Below, piece after piece: positions 51,883 to 61,613 of a DNA stretch of 64,000 nucleotides. The notes beneath the pieces were generated by a model that was not told the DNA's origin, searched no databases, and was given only the letters and a program-made list of their open reading frames with translations. Numbering within the stretch: position 1 is the stretch's first letter; each line of letters starts with the position of its first letter. A program made the translations under genes and the position numbers. Source of the DNA: Lichenibacterium ramalinae (GTDB lineage Bacteria; Pseudomonadota; Alphaproteobacteria; Rhizobiales; Beijerinckiaceae); NCBI RefSeq assembly GCF_004137085.1, contig NZ_QYBC01000010.1:124001-188000 (forward strand). The letters are read 5' to 3'.

Positions 51883-52219
51883 GGCCGCGTCCGACGTCCG
51901 CTTCACAACAGAGATGCGTAGCTCTGACGAGCAAGCCGGGCCAGATCCGGCCGATCCTGGCGCTTTTGGGCTATCCGCTCACCTTTTGCGAAAGTCGCAT
52001 CACCTGATCGCCTTCAAGGGCGTCGTCATGCGCCGGCGGTGGTCCTTCGCGGCCGAGGCTGAAAGCGAGAGTGTCTGCCTCGCGGTCGAGCTCATGAAAT
52101 CCAGCGACGACGCGAACTCGTCGAGGCCCGAGGCCTCCGGTCCGACTGCGGCGGCGACCTCGAAGTGGCCATCCGACGCGCCCAAGCCGCGGTCGAGCGG
52201 GATCCGGCCTCGAGAGACC
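51883..52219. other. Gap without a supported gene
   Basis: About 340 bases between the MarR gene and the epoxide-hydrolase-like gene, which converge here. The frames on both strands lack coding bias. No terminator with a U-tract, tRNA or repeat is apparent. Confidence 0.35.
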
Positions 52220-53248
52220 TCATCGCAGGCCTTTGTTCCGGAGCCAGTCGCGGACGGCGCCGATGTGCTCCGCCTTGCGCTCCAGCGGCAGCCAGTGTCC
52301 AGCGAGCATGCGCGTCACCGTGAGATCCGGGCAGGCAGCGCGCATCGGGTCGCCCTGGCGGTTTCCCGCGATGGTGCAGACCTGATCGAAGTCGCCATCG
52401 ATGAAGAGAACCGGCGACGACAGGCGTCCGGCATGGGGCGCCGTGCGCGCATAGGCGAGGGCGGCGTCATCGTTCAGGTACCACGCGCAGGGAGGACGGA
52501 AGCCATGGCTCTCGAACGCCCGGACCAGCATTCCGAAATCCGTCGGCGGCCAGAGCGCCGGGTCGGGGCGGGTCGGCGGGGCGCGATGCGCGGCGCCGAA
52601 GCGCCCTCCGTTGCGCGTGACCAGCGCCAAAGGGGAGACCGTCCCGACGGCGGCGGGATCACCCCGCCGGAAGATCGATTTCAGCGACGCGGCCCTGTCG
52701 GCATCGAGGTCGGCGACCGCCGTCTCGAAATGTGTCGTGTAGTGCCGGTAGTAATCCCACTGGCCGTCGGGATAGTCGTCAGCGCCGTACAGGCGTCGAT
52801 CGATCAGCGGAACGAGCGTGCGAAGCGCGTGCCCTTCCGGCTGATAGGCCAATGACGTGAGGACGACGCCGCGGCTGCGCCCGGAGTGGTGCGCCGCGAG
52901 CGCGCCGACGACGCAGCAGCCCCAGTCGTGACCGACCCAGACAGCGGGTTCACCGCCGAGGTGATCGTGGAGCTCCGCCATGTCGGCCACGGCCTCCTCT
53001 ACCGTATAGGCGTCGACGGCGGCCGGTGCGGACGAGCCACCGAAGCCGCGGAGGTCTGGGGCGATGCAGCGCCAGCCGTCGGCCGCGAAGGCGTCCATCT
53101 GGGCCCGCCACATCAGGCCGATGCTCGGCCAGCCGTGGACGAAGATCATAAGCGGGCCGTCGACCGGCCCACTCGCGAGAAAATGCGTCGTGTGGCGCGG
53201 CGTACCGAACCTGTGCGAGGTCAGCATGGGTGGCGCAGGATCTGTCAT
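52220..53248 (-). CDS. Alpha/beta hydrolase, epoxide-hydrolase type
   Basis: The 342-residue protein has HGWPSIGLMWRAQ (oxyanion HGxP), the nucleophile Asp in VWVGHDWGCCVVGALAAHHS, and a cap domain with YYRHYTTHFE. The acid is probably in VLFIDGDFDQV and the His in MLAGHWLPLERKAEHI. The Asp nucleophile (GHDWG) points to an epoxide hydrolase or haloalkane-dehalogenase-like reaction rather than an esterase. It is followed downstream by the convergent MarR gene and preceded by an MFS gene on the same strand. Confidence 0.9.
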   Translation of the reverse strand: MTDPAPPMLTSHRFGTPRHTTHFLASGPVDGPLMIFVHGWPSIGLMWRAQMDAFAADGWRCIAPDLRGFGGSSAPAAVDAYTVEEAVADMAELHDHLGGEPAVWVGHDWGCCVVGALAAHHSGRSRGVVLTSLAYQPEGHALRTLVPLIDRRLYGADDYPDGQWDYYRHYTTHFETAVADLDADRAASLKSIFRRGDPAAVGTVSPLALVTRNGGRFGAAHRAPPTRPDPALWPPTDFGMLVRAFESHGFRPPCAWYLNDDAALAYARTAPHAGRLSSPVLFIDGDFDQVCTIAGNRQGDPMRAACPDLTVTRMLAGHWLPLERKAEHIGAVRDWLRNKGLR

Positions 53249-53311
53249 GCGAGTTCCAGGTCATGAGAAGGAGACATTCGATTCCGGGCTGTCGGGTCCG
53301 TCCCCGATGCC

Positions 53312-54550
53312 TCAGCCGTCGGGGTGGCCGACCGCGGTGCGTCTCGCGTCCTGCGATGGATGGGGAACGTGAGCTGACCTGACACCTCGGGCCGCGGCGA
53401 TCGCCGCCGCGGCCGCGGTGGCGCCGCCGAACCAGCAGATCCCGGTCCAGCCCCCGATGGTCCAGCAGGCGCCCACCGCCGCGGAGGAGAGACCGCCGCC
53501 GGCGAACATGGAGACCGTGTAGACGGCGTTCAGGCGCGTCCTCACTTGCGGTGCCCGCGCGTAGAGGATCGTGCGGCTGGACACATCCTGGACGACGGCG
53601 CCCAGGTCGAGCACCACCAGGGCCAGGGCCAGGCCGATGAGGCTCTCGCGCAGCACGGCGAACAGGAGCCAAGCGACGAGCATCGCGGCGATGGCGACCT
53701 GACGGGCGCGCCGCGGCCCGAACCGTTGAGCCGACCGCCCGAGCACCGGCGCGCCGAAGGCCGAGGCGGCACCGATCAGGCCGACCGCGCCGATCGCACC
53801 CGGGCCCCAGCCGAAGCGCGCGTGCAGGTATAGGGTCGAGCCAAGCCAGAACGCGTTGAAGGACGCGAAGGTGAGGGCCTGGCAGAGCGCCGCGACGCGC
53901 AACTCCGGCTCGGTTCTGAGCAGACTGAACAGCGAGGCGATCAGGTGGCGGTAGCGCAGGGTGGGCGCGATCGACCCCTGCGGCCTGACCACCACCGCGA
54001 CGACGCCGAGCGCCCCCGCGGTCGCCGCAGCGGCCAGGGCGTAGACGGCACGCCATCCGAACCAATCGGCGACGAGGCCGGCGACCACGCGGGCGAGCAG
54101 GATCCCGCAGATGACGCCTCGCGTCAGCAGGCCGGTGACGGCCCCGAGCCGGGCCCCACCGACCCTGAGCGACGCGTACGGCGGGAGGACGTAGGGTGTG
54201 ACGCCGAACAAGCCGATGGCGAGGCACCCCGCCATGAGCGGTACCGCGCTGCCGCTCATGGCGACGGCGAGAAGCGCCGTGACCTGGAGCGGCAGGGTCG
54301 CGATCAAGAGCCTGCGGGCCGTCAGGCTGTCGGCCAGGGGCAGAAGCGTGATGAGGCCGATCCCCAGCCCCACCTGCGTCAGCGCCGGCAGGAGGCTGAC
54401 CAAGCCGGCCGAAAGGTCCGCCGCCGCGCCGATCTGCAGGAGGAGCGGCTGCACGTAGTAGCCGTTCGCGACCGTGACGGCGACGACCGCCGCCAGCACG
54501 CCCACACCCCCGTCTGAGAGTTCGTCGGAAGAGCCGGTTTCGCTCGTCAC
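53312..54550 (-). CDS. MFS transporter
   Basis: The 412-residue permease has 12 predicted helices. It starts with GGVGVLAAVVAVTVANGYYV and shows the loop-2 motif LPLADSLTARRLLIA, then an APVLGRSAQRFGPRRARQVA loop before the second half. This is the YnfM/AraJ-like efflux type with GYYVQPLL near the N-terminus. It is upstream of the epoxide-hydrolase-type gene on the same strand (63-base gap) and divergent from a LysR gene. It probably exports or imports the substrate of that hydrolase. Confidence 0.88.
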   Translation of the reverse strand: MTSETGSSDELSDGGVGVLAAVVAVTVANGYYVQPLLLQIGAAADLSAGLVSLLPALTQVGLGIGLITLLPLADSLTARRLLIATLPLQVTALLAVAMSGSAVPLMAGCLAIGLFGVTPYVLPPYASLRVGGARLGAVTGLLTRGVICGILLARVVAGLVADWFGWRAVYALAAAATAGALGVVAVVVRPQGSIAPTLRYRHLIASLFSLLRTEPELRVAALCQALTFASFNAFWLGSTLYLHARFGWGPGAIGAVGLIGAASAFGAPVLGRSAQRFGPRRARQVAIAAMLVAWLLFAVLRESLIGLALALVVLDLGAVVQDVSSRTILYARAPQVRTRLNAVYTVSMFAGGGLSSAAVGACWTIGGWTGICWFGGATAAAAAIAAARGVRSAHVPHPSQDARRTAVGHPDG

Positions 54551-54716
54551 CTTCGATGACCACGGGCAGCGGGACGAGACGCCGTGGGTGCTTCGGGCAT
54601 GTCCGATCCTCCGCGCCCGGCGCGCGCCGCCGTGCCGGGTGACCGGAACCTAACGGGGGATGTCCCGACTTGATAAGCGGCAATAATGAAGATGCCGTTT
54701 GAAGCTGGACTTCACG

Positions 54717-55616
54717 ATGGGCCTGCGCGCGAAGGAACTGCTCGATGGACTGCCGGTCTTCATCGCCGTGGCCGAGGCGAGGAGCTTCACCCGCGCGGCC
54801 CGCCGCCTGGGCATGTCCCCGTCAGCGGCCAGCCAGGCCGTGCGGGCGCTGGAGGACAGGGTCGGGACGCAACTCCTCATGCGTTCGACGCGCAGCATCA
54901 GCCTAACCCAGGCCGGTGCCGCCTACCTCGACCGGGTGGCGCCGGCGTTCGACACCATCGAGGATGCCACCCGCGAGGTCATGGGACGAGCGTCGCGGCC
55001 GTCAGGCCCCCTGAGGATCACGATGCCGAGGGCAGCCTTCGACGGCGTCGTGACACCGGTTCTGGCGAGCTTCAGGGCCGCGTTCCCAGAAGTCGAACTC
55101 GAGATTGAGGTCGAAAGCCGGCTCGTGGACATCGTCGAGCAGGGCTTCGACGCCGGGCTGCGCTACGGGACGCTGCTCGCCAAGGACGTGACGGCCTTCG
55201 AGGTCTTTTCGGCTTCGGAGAGCGTGCTGGTCGCGTCGCCATCCTACCTGTCGGGCCGGGATCCCGTCGCACAGCCCATGGACCTGCTGAATCATGCCGC
55301 GATCGTCTGTCGGAATCGCACCACGGGGCTGGTCTCGCCCTGGATACTGTCCTGTGGCTCCGAGACCTGCAGGATCGATCCCGGCGCCCCGACCGTCGTC
55401 GGCGACCTCGTGACGTTGGTCGACCTCGCGCGGGACGGCCATGGGCTGGCCTTGGCCCCGATCCAGTGCGTCGCGCGCGACCTGTCGCAGGGTCGCCTCG
55501 CGCGTGTTCTGAGCCGCTGGTCGAGCCCGCTCGAGCCGCTTTTCGTGTACTATCCAACACCGCGGGGGCAAACGTCGGCACTGCGAGCCTTCGTGGACCA
55601 TCTGCGTGCCCGATAG
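54717..55616 (+). CDS. LysR-family transcriptional regulator
   Basis: From the ATG at 54717 the LTTR has 299 residues (a TTG at 54699 would add six). The HTH is in LPVFIAVAEARSFTRAARRL then GMSPSAASQAVRALEDRVGT. The effector domain starts at GPLRITMPRAAFDG. It is divergent from the MFS gene, and the shared region has a CGGCA-N10-TGCCG repeat (54678-54697) just upstream of its start. It probably controls the MFS/hydrolase pair. Confidence 0.9.
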   Translation: MGLRAKELLDGLPVFIAVAEARSFTRAARRLGMSPSAASQAVRALEDRVGTQLLMRSTRSISLTQAGAAYLDRVAPAFDTIEDATREVMGRASRPSGPLRITMPRAAFDGVVTPVLASFRAAFPEVELEIEVESRLVDIVEQGFDAGLRYGTLLAKDVTAFEVFSASESVLVASPSYLSGRDPVAQPMDLLNHAAIVCRNRTTGLVSPWILSCGSETCRIDPGAPTVVGDLVTLVDLARDGHGLALAPIQCVARDLSQGRLARVLSRWSSPLEPLFVYYPTPRGQTSALRAFVDHLRAR

Positions 55617-56042
55617 TTTGGATCGGGTCCGGATCTGTCGTTCAGATTAGTGTCTTAGCTGCCGCAACGTACCCTTGGGTGCCGATGGATGCCGAGCGAC
55701 CAGCGATCTCAGCCTGACGGTCCACTGTCGGCACCGGAACGGCCGCTTTGAAGCTTCTCGCGATCGGCAACAAAGGTCCTGGTTGGGTCGACTCCGGCCA
55801 GGCGCCGAAGCTCGGATTGGTCCTGACGGCGGAACGGCCGCTCTCAGACGAGAGATGGGAAGAGACGGACAGACAAGGTGACGTCGGTTCGGCAGAGTTA
55901 GCGGACTCCTGTCAGTTCCGGAGGACGATGGCCGTGGATGAAAGTGTCGTCGAGCCGTTCGGAGACGCGCGTCTTAAGCCGCGACCAGGCCATCAGTCGC
56001 CTGCCATCCAAAGCCGATCTCGTCACTTGGCGCATTTCGCCC
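55617..56042. other. Gap without a supported gene
   Basis: About 430 bases between the converging LysR and MetC-like genes. Its composition is slightly less GC-rich than that of the genes. The plus-strand frames show no coding bias, no ribosome-binding site at sensible spacing and no recognisable domain. Confidence 0.35.
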
Positions 56043-57212
56043 CTAAGACATTTCGGTCAGGGCTCGATGGATGTCAGCGATGAGGTCCGCTGGCTCCTCG
56101 AGGCCAACATTAAGCCGCACTAACCGACCCTCGTACCCTCTCTGAGCCCGCGGCAGCGGCGGATAGGCCATGACGAGGCTATGCGTGCCGCCCCAACTGA
56201 ACCCTAGTCGGAACAGCCGCAGCGCCTCTACGAAGCGAGTCACCCGCGCCGCGCTCCAGTCTGACCGGAAAACGATCGAGAACACGCTCGCCGAGCCGGT
56301 GAAGTCGCGCCGCCAGACCTCGTGCCCAGGGCAGTCGGGCAACGCCGGGTGCAGCACGAGCTCCACCTCAGGTTGGGCTTTCAGCCAGCGCGCCACTTCC
56401 AGCGCGGTCGCCTCCAGACGGTCCAAGCGCACCGCCAGCGTCTCCAGCCCGCGCAGGGCCAGTGCGCAGTCGTCCGGCGACACCGACAATCCTAGTAGTC
56501 TATGCGTCGCCCCCACGCGGTCGTACGCCTCTGCCGTGCCGACCGACACGGTGCCGAGCAGTAGATCAGAGTGGCCGCCGACATACTTCGTCAGTGCCTG
56601 CATGCTGATGTCCACCCCGTGCGCGAAGCCGTCGAAGAGCACGCCGGCCGCGTAGGTGTTGTCGAGTGCCACCGGAACGCCGGCGGCATGAGCGGCTTCG
56701 ACGATGGCGGGCACATCCTGCACCTCCATCGTGATCGAGCCAGGGCTCTCGCACCATACCAGACGCGTGTTCGGCTGGATCAAGGCAGCGACGCCGGAGC
56801 CGACGAGGGGATCGTAGGCGTCCACGGTGATGCCGAGTCCGGCGAGCAGCTTCTCGGACAGTTCGCGGTTGGGCCGGTAGGCGCTCTCGGGCACCAGGGC
56901 GTGGTCGCCCGCGCGGCAGTGAGCAAGGTAGACGAGGGCGATGGCGGCCTGCCCGCCTGGAACGACGAAGCTGGCGAGCGCGCCTTCCAGGTCAGCGATG
57001 CGCAGGGCGAGTTCGCGAGTGGTTGGCGTGCCATAGAGGCCGTAGCTGTAGGCGTCACCGCGCCAGTCATCACGGGCGTCGGCCAACCGGTCGAACACCA
57101 CGGTCGAACCGCGATGGACCGCCGGGGCGAGGGCATGGAAGTCCTTTGACGCGGTCGCGGCTGGGTGGAGGAGCCTCGTGCGCCAGTGCTGGGTCGTTGC
57201 ATCGTCGGTCAT
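56043..57212 (-). CDS. metC: Cystathionine beta-lyase-like PLP enzyme (MetC family)
   Basis: This is a PLP-dependent fold-type I enzyme that cleaves C-S bonds of cystathionine or cysteine. The ATG at 57212 gives 389 residues, the length of proteobacterial MetC. Motifs are RGSTVVFDR, SYGLYGTPTTRELALRIADL, the PLP phosphate loop VPGGQAAIALVYLA, WCESPGSITMEVQDV, the aspartate in VALDNTYAAGVLF, and the Schiff-base Lys in QALTKYVGGHSDLLLGTV. The SWGGTHSLVMAYPP segment near the C-terminus is typical. An upstream in-frame extension to 57329 looks non-coding. Confidence 0.92.
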   Translation of the reverse strand: MTDDATTQHWRTRLLHPAATASKDFHALAPAVHRGSTVVFDRLADARDDWRGDAYSYGLYGTPTTRELALRIADLEGALASFVVPGGQAAIALVYLAHCRAGDHALVPESAYRPNRELSEKLLAGLGITVDAYDPLVGSGVAALIQPNTRLVWCESPGSITMEVQDVPAIVEAAHAAGVPVALDNTYAAGVLFDGFAHGVDISMQALTKYVGGHSDLLLGTVSVGTAEAYDRVGATHRLLGLSVSPDDCALALRGLETLAVRLDRLEATALEVARWLKAQPEVELVLHPALPDCPGHEVWRRDFTGSASVFSIVFRSDWSAARVTRFVEALRLFRLGFSWGGTHSLVMAYPPLPRAQRGYEGRLVRLNVGLEEPADLIADIHRALTEMS

Positions 57213-57499
57213 GATCCTCACCGAGGCTGGCGTGGAGGCGGACAGCCTCGGCACATCGAGGACGATAGCAGGCCTTCGTTCCATCTCATGCAGCTGGAGC
57301 TCCACCCAGCTGACGTCAGGGGTTTCCACAACGGTCGGTGCAAACGCGACCCTATGGACAAATCACAAGGGGATGAGCGAGCCGGCTGTTCTGGGTGGAC
57401 AGTGGTCCGGCCATCCCCGGGCGGCAGGAACGCGACAGTTCCCGTCAGCCGGCTCCCACGCCTTCCCGCCAGGGACGGTATCTCAGGAGATCGTACCTG

Positions 57500-58310
57500 C
57501 TACGCCACGAATCGCACCACGCCTCCTTCGACGCGCAGCGCCGCGCCGGAGGTGGCCAAGGCCCGCTCGGAGCAGGCGTAGACGACCATGTTGGCGACCT
57601 CCGCGGTGGTCGCGAACCGGCCCAGGAGGCTGGTCGGCCGCGCTGCGTGGAGAAAGCGCTGCTCGGCCTCGTCCTGCGAGATGCTGCTCGCCTCTGCTTG
57701 GGCGGACATGAGGTTGCCGAGGATCTCGGAGCGGGTAGGTTTCGGCAGCACGGCGTTGACGGTGACGCCCGTGCCCGCGACCGCTTCGGCCAGCCCTCGC
57801 GATACGGCGAGTTGCGCGGTCTTGCTGGTGCCGTAGTCGAGCATCTCCTTCGGGATGTTGACGCCGGACTCGCTGCTGACGAACGCGACCCGGCCCCACT
57901 CCTTCGTGACCATGCGCGGAAGGTAGCGGCGGCTCGCACGCACGCCGCTCATCACGTTGAGGGTGAACAGGCCGAGCCAGTCCTCGTCCGGGATGGCGGC
58001 GACGTCGTTCACGTCGCGGTAGTCGCGGATGTGCGCTGTCCCGACGTTGTTGACGAGGATGTCGGCATCCGGCACTGCTGCGGTCAGTGCCGCCACGCCT
58101 TCGGTCGTCGCCATGTCGGCCGCGACGCCGGACAGGTCGGCGGGCGGCAGGGCTTGCCGGATCCGGCGCAGCGCCTCGTCCGAAGGCCTGGGTGCGGCCG
58201 TTGACGATGACGGTCGCACCCGCTCTCGCGAGTCCTTCCGCCGTTGCCAGTCCGATGCCGGCGGTGGAACCGGTGACGATCGCCGTCCGACCCGTGAGGT
58301 CGACCTTCAT
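57500..58310 (-). pseudogene. Short-chain dehydrogenase, frameshifted
   Basis: The start at 58310 gives VDLTGRTAIVTGSTAGIGLA and VIVNGRTQA. An extra base near 58182-58184 then shifts the frame, and the SDR continues one frame over: SDEALRRIRQALPPADLSGV, DILVNNVGTAHI, FVSSESGVNIPKEMLDYGTS (Tyr and Lys intact), to the stop at 57500. Apart from this lesion the gene is a good SDR, paralogous to the one at 47767. It is either a recent pseudogene or a base-call error. Confidence 0.85.
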
Positions 58311-58342
58311 CTCAGCATCCTCCGTGTAGCGCTGTCGAGGGC

Positions 58343-58942
58343 TCAGCCGAACCTGACGAGGTCCTGGAAGGCGAGCGGTGCCCAGCCATTGCCCTGCGCC
58401 TGCGCGAGCACGGCTCCCTGCGCGAGCGGGCCGAGCACGACCGGCGCGTAGCCGAGCCGCTCCATCAGAGAACTGGCCTGCGCCTGCGCATCGGGGTCGT
58501 CCGACGACGTGAAGATGACGCGCCGACCGCCTTTCACGTCCGGGTCGGCCGCCAGCTTGGCTGCAGGCAAGTGGTTGAAGCCTTTGACGACGCGCGCTCC
58601 GAGAAAGGCCCGCGCCACCACCGCGGACGATGTGAGGCCGCCGAACTCGGCCAACGGCGTTCCGTACGCGTTGGTGGCGTCGATCACCAGCCGGCCCTCC
58701 CAGGTCGCGGCCGCGTGAGCGACCTCAGCCACCTGCGAGAAGGGCACGGCGAGGATCACGACGTCGGATCCGACCGCCTCGTCCAGCGCCACGGGCCTTA
58801 CGGTCGGCCCGATCGCCTGCGCCTGGGGCGCCAAAGCCTCCGGCGGGCGCCGGCTCGCCACTCTGACGTCCACCCCCTTACGGGCGAAGGCCTTGGCCAG
58901 CGCCTGGCCGACGGCGCCGAAGCCGATGATCGCATAGGTCAT
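58343..58942 (-). CDS. NAD(P)-binding oxidoreductase (F420-NADP reductase-like)
   Basis: The 199-residue protein opens with a Rossmann GFGAVGQALAKAFARKGVDV and VASRRPPE. It has VILAVPFSQVAEVAHAAATW, LVIDATNAYG, and the VVKGFNHLPAAKLAADP segment typical of the NpdG/YdhF-like NADP oxidoreductase coenzyme F420-dependent family, whose bacterial members usually act as NADPH reductases without F420. It lies between an SDR and an SRPBCC gene on the same strand, in a probable operon. Confidence 0.87.
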   Translation of the reverse strand: MTYAIIGFGAVGQALAKAFARKGVDVRVASRRPPEALAPQAQAIGPTVRPVALDEAVGSDVVILAVPFSQVAEVAHAAATWEGRLVIDATNAYGTPLAEFGGLTSSAVVARAFLGARVVKGFNHLPAAKLAADPDVKGGRRVIFTSSDDPDAQAQASSLMERLGYAPVVLGPLAQGAVLAQAQGNGWAPLAFQDLVRFG

Positions 58943-58968
58943 GTGTCTTCTCCGATGATCGCAGGACG

Positions 58969-59457
58969 TCAGGCGCGCTCGCGCTCGACGGCGACACGAG
59001 CGAGGTCGGCCAACAGCTTCTCGTGCGTGCGCCAGAACGCCGCCGGGTCCTGCTTCGCGAGTTCGATCCAGAGCGGACCCTGCATCGTCTCCTCCGTCCA
59101 GAGATGGACGCCGCCCGACGTGGGCGTGATGATCCAGGCATGGTAGGCGACCGACTGAGGTGACGCCTTCGGGCCGCCGTACCAAGCGATGCGCGTCAGA
59201 GGCTCGAACTCGGTCACCACGGCGGCGACGTCCTGGCCGGCGAGGTTCGTCTCGAAGCGCGTGCCCGCGCTGAAGCGGTCGTGCCCGTCGAACAACTCCA
59301 CGTGCCGAGCGCCGGGATAGAAGCTCGGCCATGCCGTCGGGTCGGTCAGCAGCGACCAGATCGTCTCGGGCGAGACGGCGACCTCCAGTTCGTTGGTGAA
59401 GGGGATCGGGGAGCGGCTCGGCCTCATGGCATCCGGCCAACGGATCGCTTCGAACAT
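58969..59457 (-). CDS. SRPBCC-family protein
   Basis: From the ATG at 59457 the protein has 162 residues with the START/Bet v1-like pattern: FTNELEVAVSPETIWSLLTD, PTAWPSFYPGARHVEL, FEPLTRIAWYGG, VHLWTEETMQGPLW and a C-terminal helix. Such proteins bind hydrophobic ligands or act as polyketide cyclases. A paralogue lies at 60620 on the opposite strand (TEETQQGPWF), separated by the broken LysR gene. A longer frame to 59550 is unsupported. Confidence 0.87.
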   Translation of the reverse strand: MFEAIRWPDAMRPSRSPIPFTNELEVAVSPETIWSLLTDPTAWPSFYPGARHVELFDGHDRFSAGTRFETNLAGQDVAAVVTEFEPLTRIAWYGGPKASPQSVAYHAWIITPTSGGVHLWTEETMQGPLWIELAKQDPAAFWRTHEKLLADLARVAVERERA

Positions 59458-59571
59458 GTTTGGGCTCCGACGTCGGTGTCTCGTCGAACCCAGAGATGGC
59501 ATAGGACTCACGACGGCGGGATTCGCGACCTCCTCACAACGGTTGTGCATCTTCGCACCGCCGACCGCCGA

Positions 59572-60480
59572 TCAGTCTGACGGTGTGGTCTGTCCTGCGA
59601 GCAATGGCGTGAAGCTGGTGAGCCGCTCCGCGATGAACTCGGTGAGCAGTCGCACCCGCTTGGTCCTGCGCGTCTCGCCCTGCGTGAGTAGCCACAACGT
59701 CCCGTGGTGGCGCAGTTCGGTCCCCGGCACGCGCGCCAGAAGCGGGTCGACGTCGCCGACGAAACACGGCAGCGTCGTCATCCCCACGCCTGCGTGCAGC
59801 GCGACCATCTGTGCGTCGGCGCTCGTCACCCGGAACGACACGTCAGCGGCAGGTACCTCGCCCGTGTGGGCCCAGTCGCCGATCCCGACGTTGTCCTTCA
59901 CGACTCACCGGAGCCGTTCACGTCTACCCTCCCGCCATGCTGCAACAAGATCGCGCGACGCATACACGCCGCTCAACAGTTCCGGCCCCTTCAGCCCGTG
60001 CAGGTTGGGCGGCAGCTTGTCGCGGTCGTACACGACCCGCAACGCGATGTCCGCTTCCCGATTCGTCAGGTTCATCACCTCGTCCGACGTCAGCAGGGCA
60101 AGCTCGACCGCCGGGTGCGTCTGCGCGAACTCCGCGAAGGTCGGCATCAGCAGGTGTGTCGCGATCGTCGGGGGCATGGTCACTCGGAGCAGCCCGGATA
60201 TGCCTTGATCGCGGCCGAGGATGCGGGCCTGGAGCAGGTTGGACGACGCCTCCATCTGTTCGGCGAGCCCGAGCACCTCCTCGCCAGCGGCGGTCATGCG
60301 ATATCCCGACGGCAGCTTCTCGAACATCCGGACGCCGAGCCGGTGCTCGAGCTGTCCGACACGCCGCAGCACAGTCGCGTGGTTCACGTCTAACCGCTCG
60401 GCGGCTGCGCGCACCGAGCCGCATCGCGCGACGGCGAGGAAATATCGGACGTCGTCCCAGTCGATCATACCTTGACCCAT
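59572..60480 (-). pseudogene. LysR-family regulator with an internal stop
   Basis: The N-terminal HTH (WDDVRYFLAVARCGSVRAAA then RLDVNHATVLRRVGQLEHRL) and most of the effector domain run to an in-frame TGA at 59905-59907. The same frame then continues (VVKDNVGIGDWAHTG, VTSADAQMVALHAGVGMTTL) to 59572. Reading the TGA as TGG (Trp) restores a 302-residue LTTR of normal length. It lies divergent from the SRPBCC gene at 60620. A truncated HTH protein may still be made. Confidence 0.82.
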
Positions 60481-60619
60481 CGCTCGGCCTCTACGCTGCG
60501 GCAAGCAGGCGACGCTGGTTCGATCGCGCACCACCCTTGTGCGTCAAAAGCCACTGAAGGCCTCACATGGGCCGGCCTACCTCATGTCCCGTATCGCAGC
60601 CAGAAGGCAGGGAATCGCC

Positions 60620-61120
60620 ATGCTTGACCACGTCACCTACCCCTCGCAGTACGACCCGCGCATCTCGCCGATCTATGCCTTGAACGAGGTGGACGTGAAG
60701 GCGCCCGCGGAGGTCGTGTGGCGGCTGCTTGTCGATGCGGGCAACTGGTCACGCTGGTTCCCACCCGAGGACGGGGTGGCTTTCCTCGGCGACGAACACG
60801 AACTGGCGCTCGGCACGCGGTACACCCGCGTGACGATCGGGTTCCCGATGCATCTGGTCGTGACGGAGTGCGAGCCTGGGAGGCGCCTATCCTGGGCAAC
60901 CACGGTCGATGGTGACGACACCGGCTCCACCGCCTTCCACGGCTGGGTCATCACCCCCACGAAGGACGGCTGCCACGTGCTGACCGAGGAGACGCAGCAA
61001 GGGCCGTGGTTCCTCGACCAGCTCGGGCACAAGCATCCGGGTGGCCTCTACGCCTATCACCAGGACTGGGTGGAAGCGCTAGCGCGCGTTGCCGAGGCAG
61101 ACGTCGCGCGGGCGACCTGA
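60620..61120 (+). CDS. SRPBCC-family protein
   Basis: The 166-residue protein, from the ATG at 60620, has ALNEVDVKAPAEVVWRLLVD, AGNWSRWFPP, the LALGTRYTRVTIGFPMHLVV strands, ECEPGRRLSWATTVDGDD and HVLTEETQQGPWFLDQLG. It is a Bet v1-like ligand-binding fold and a paralogue of the gene at 58969. The start was chosen because it gives the compact family length. Upstream in-frame codons encode nothing recognisable. It is divergent from the interrupted LysR gene. Confidence 0.87.
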   Translation: MLDHVTYPSQYDPRISPIYALNEVDVKAPAEVVWRLLVDAGNWSRWFPPEDGVAFLGDEHELALGTRYTRVTIGFPMHLVVTECEPGRRLSWATTVDGDDTGSTAFHGWVITPTKDGCHVLTEETQQGPWFLDQLGHKHPGGLYAYHQDWVEALARVAEADVARAT

Positions 61121-61142
61121 CGGCCAGGGGCGATACCATGAG

Positions 61143-61314
61143 CTACCGTTCGCGCGGAGGGCGCGGCGGCGGTGACGGGCAGCAGGCTCTTGCCGCCGCC
61201 CGGCGTGACGGCCGCGAGCACGTCGCGCACGTCGGCGAGCTCCCCTCGCGCGATGGCCGGGACGTGCCCCGCCGTCTGAGCCTGGTGGGATCTGAGTGGA
61301 TGGTGCTGCGACAA
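61143..61314 (-). pseudogene. Truncated helicase N-terminus
   Basis: The minus-strand frame HPLRSHQAQTAGHVPAIARG then DVLAAVTPGGGKSLLPVTAA is the beginning of a DEAD/DEAH-type helicase with a Walker A-like TPGGGKS. The sequence loses homology after about 50 residues and the frame decays, so the remainder of the helicase has been deleted. It lies downstream of the TniB-like gene on the same strand, and the two may come from one mobile or defence module. The stretch 61345-61610 holds no supported gene. Confidence 0.45.
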
Positions 61315-61613
61315 GCTCGGCTGCTGCGTTGGGTACGTCCAACTTTATGTCGCGACGCGAATCCCATGTGGAACCATCGCGGACCAGATCGCCGCGATCG
61401 CCCCTGAGGGTCCCGGACATCGTCGCCCGACCGCCGGCTGCGCCCGACGACCGGGGGCGGGCCGGCGGCATCTCGCCCGAGGTCGCCCACGGCCAGGATC
61501 CTCTTTTCGCCGAGCTCGAAGCCTGGGGAGTGCTGGGTGGCTCCGGACGGGCTGGCCCGGTTCGGCCGGGTCCGGGACGCGACGAGCGGGTCGCCATGAC
61601 GGCCATAGGAGAC

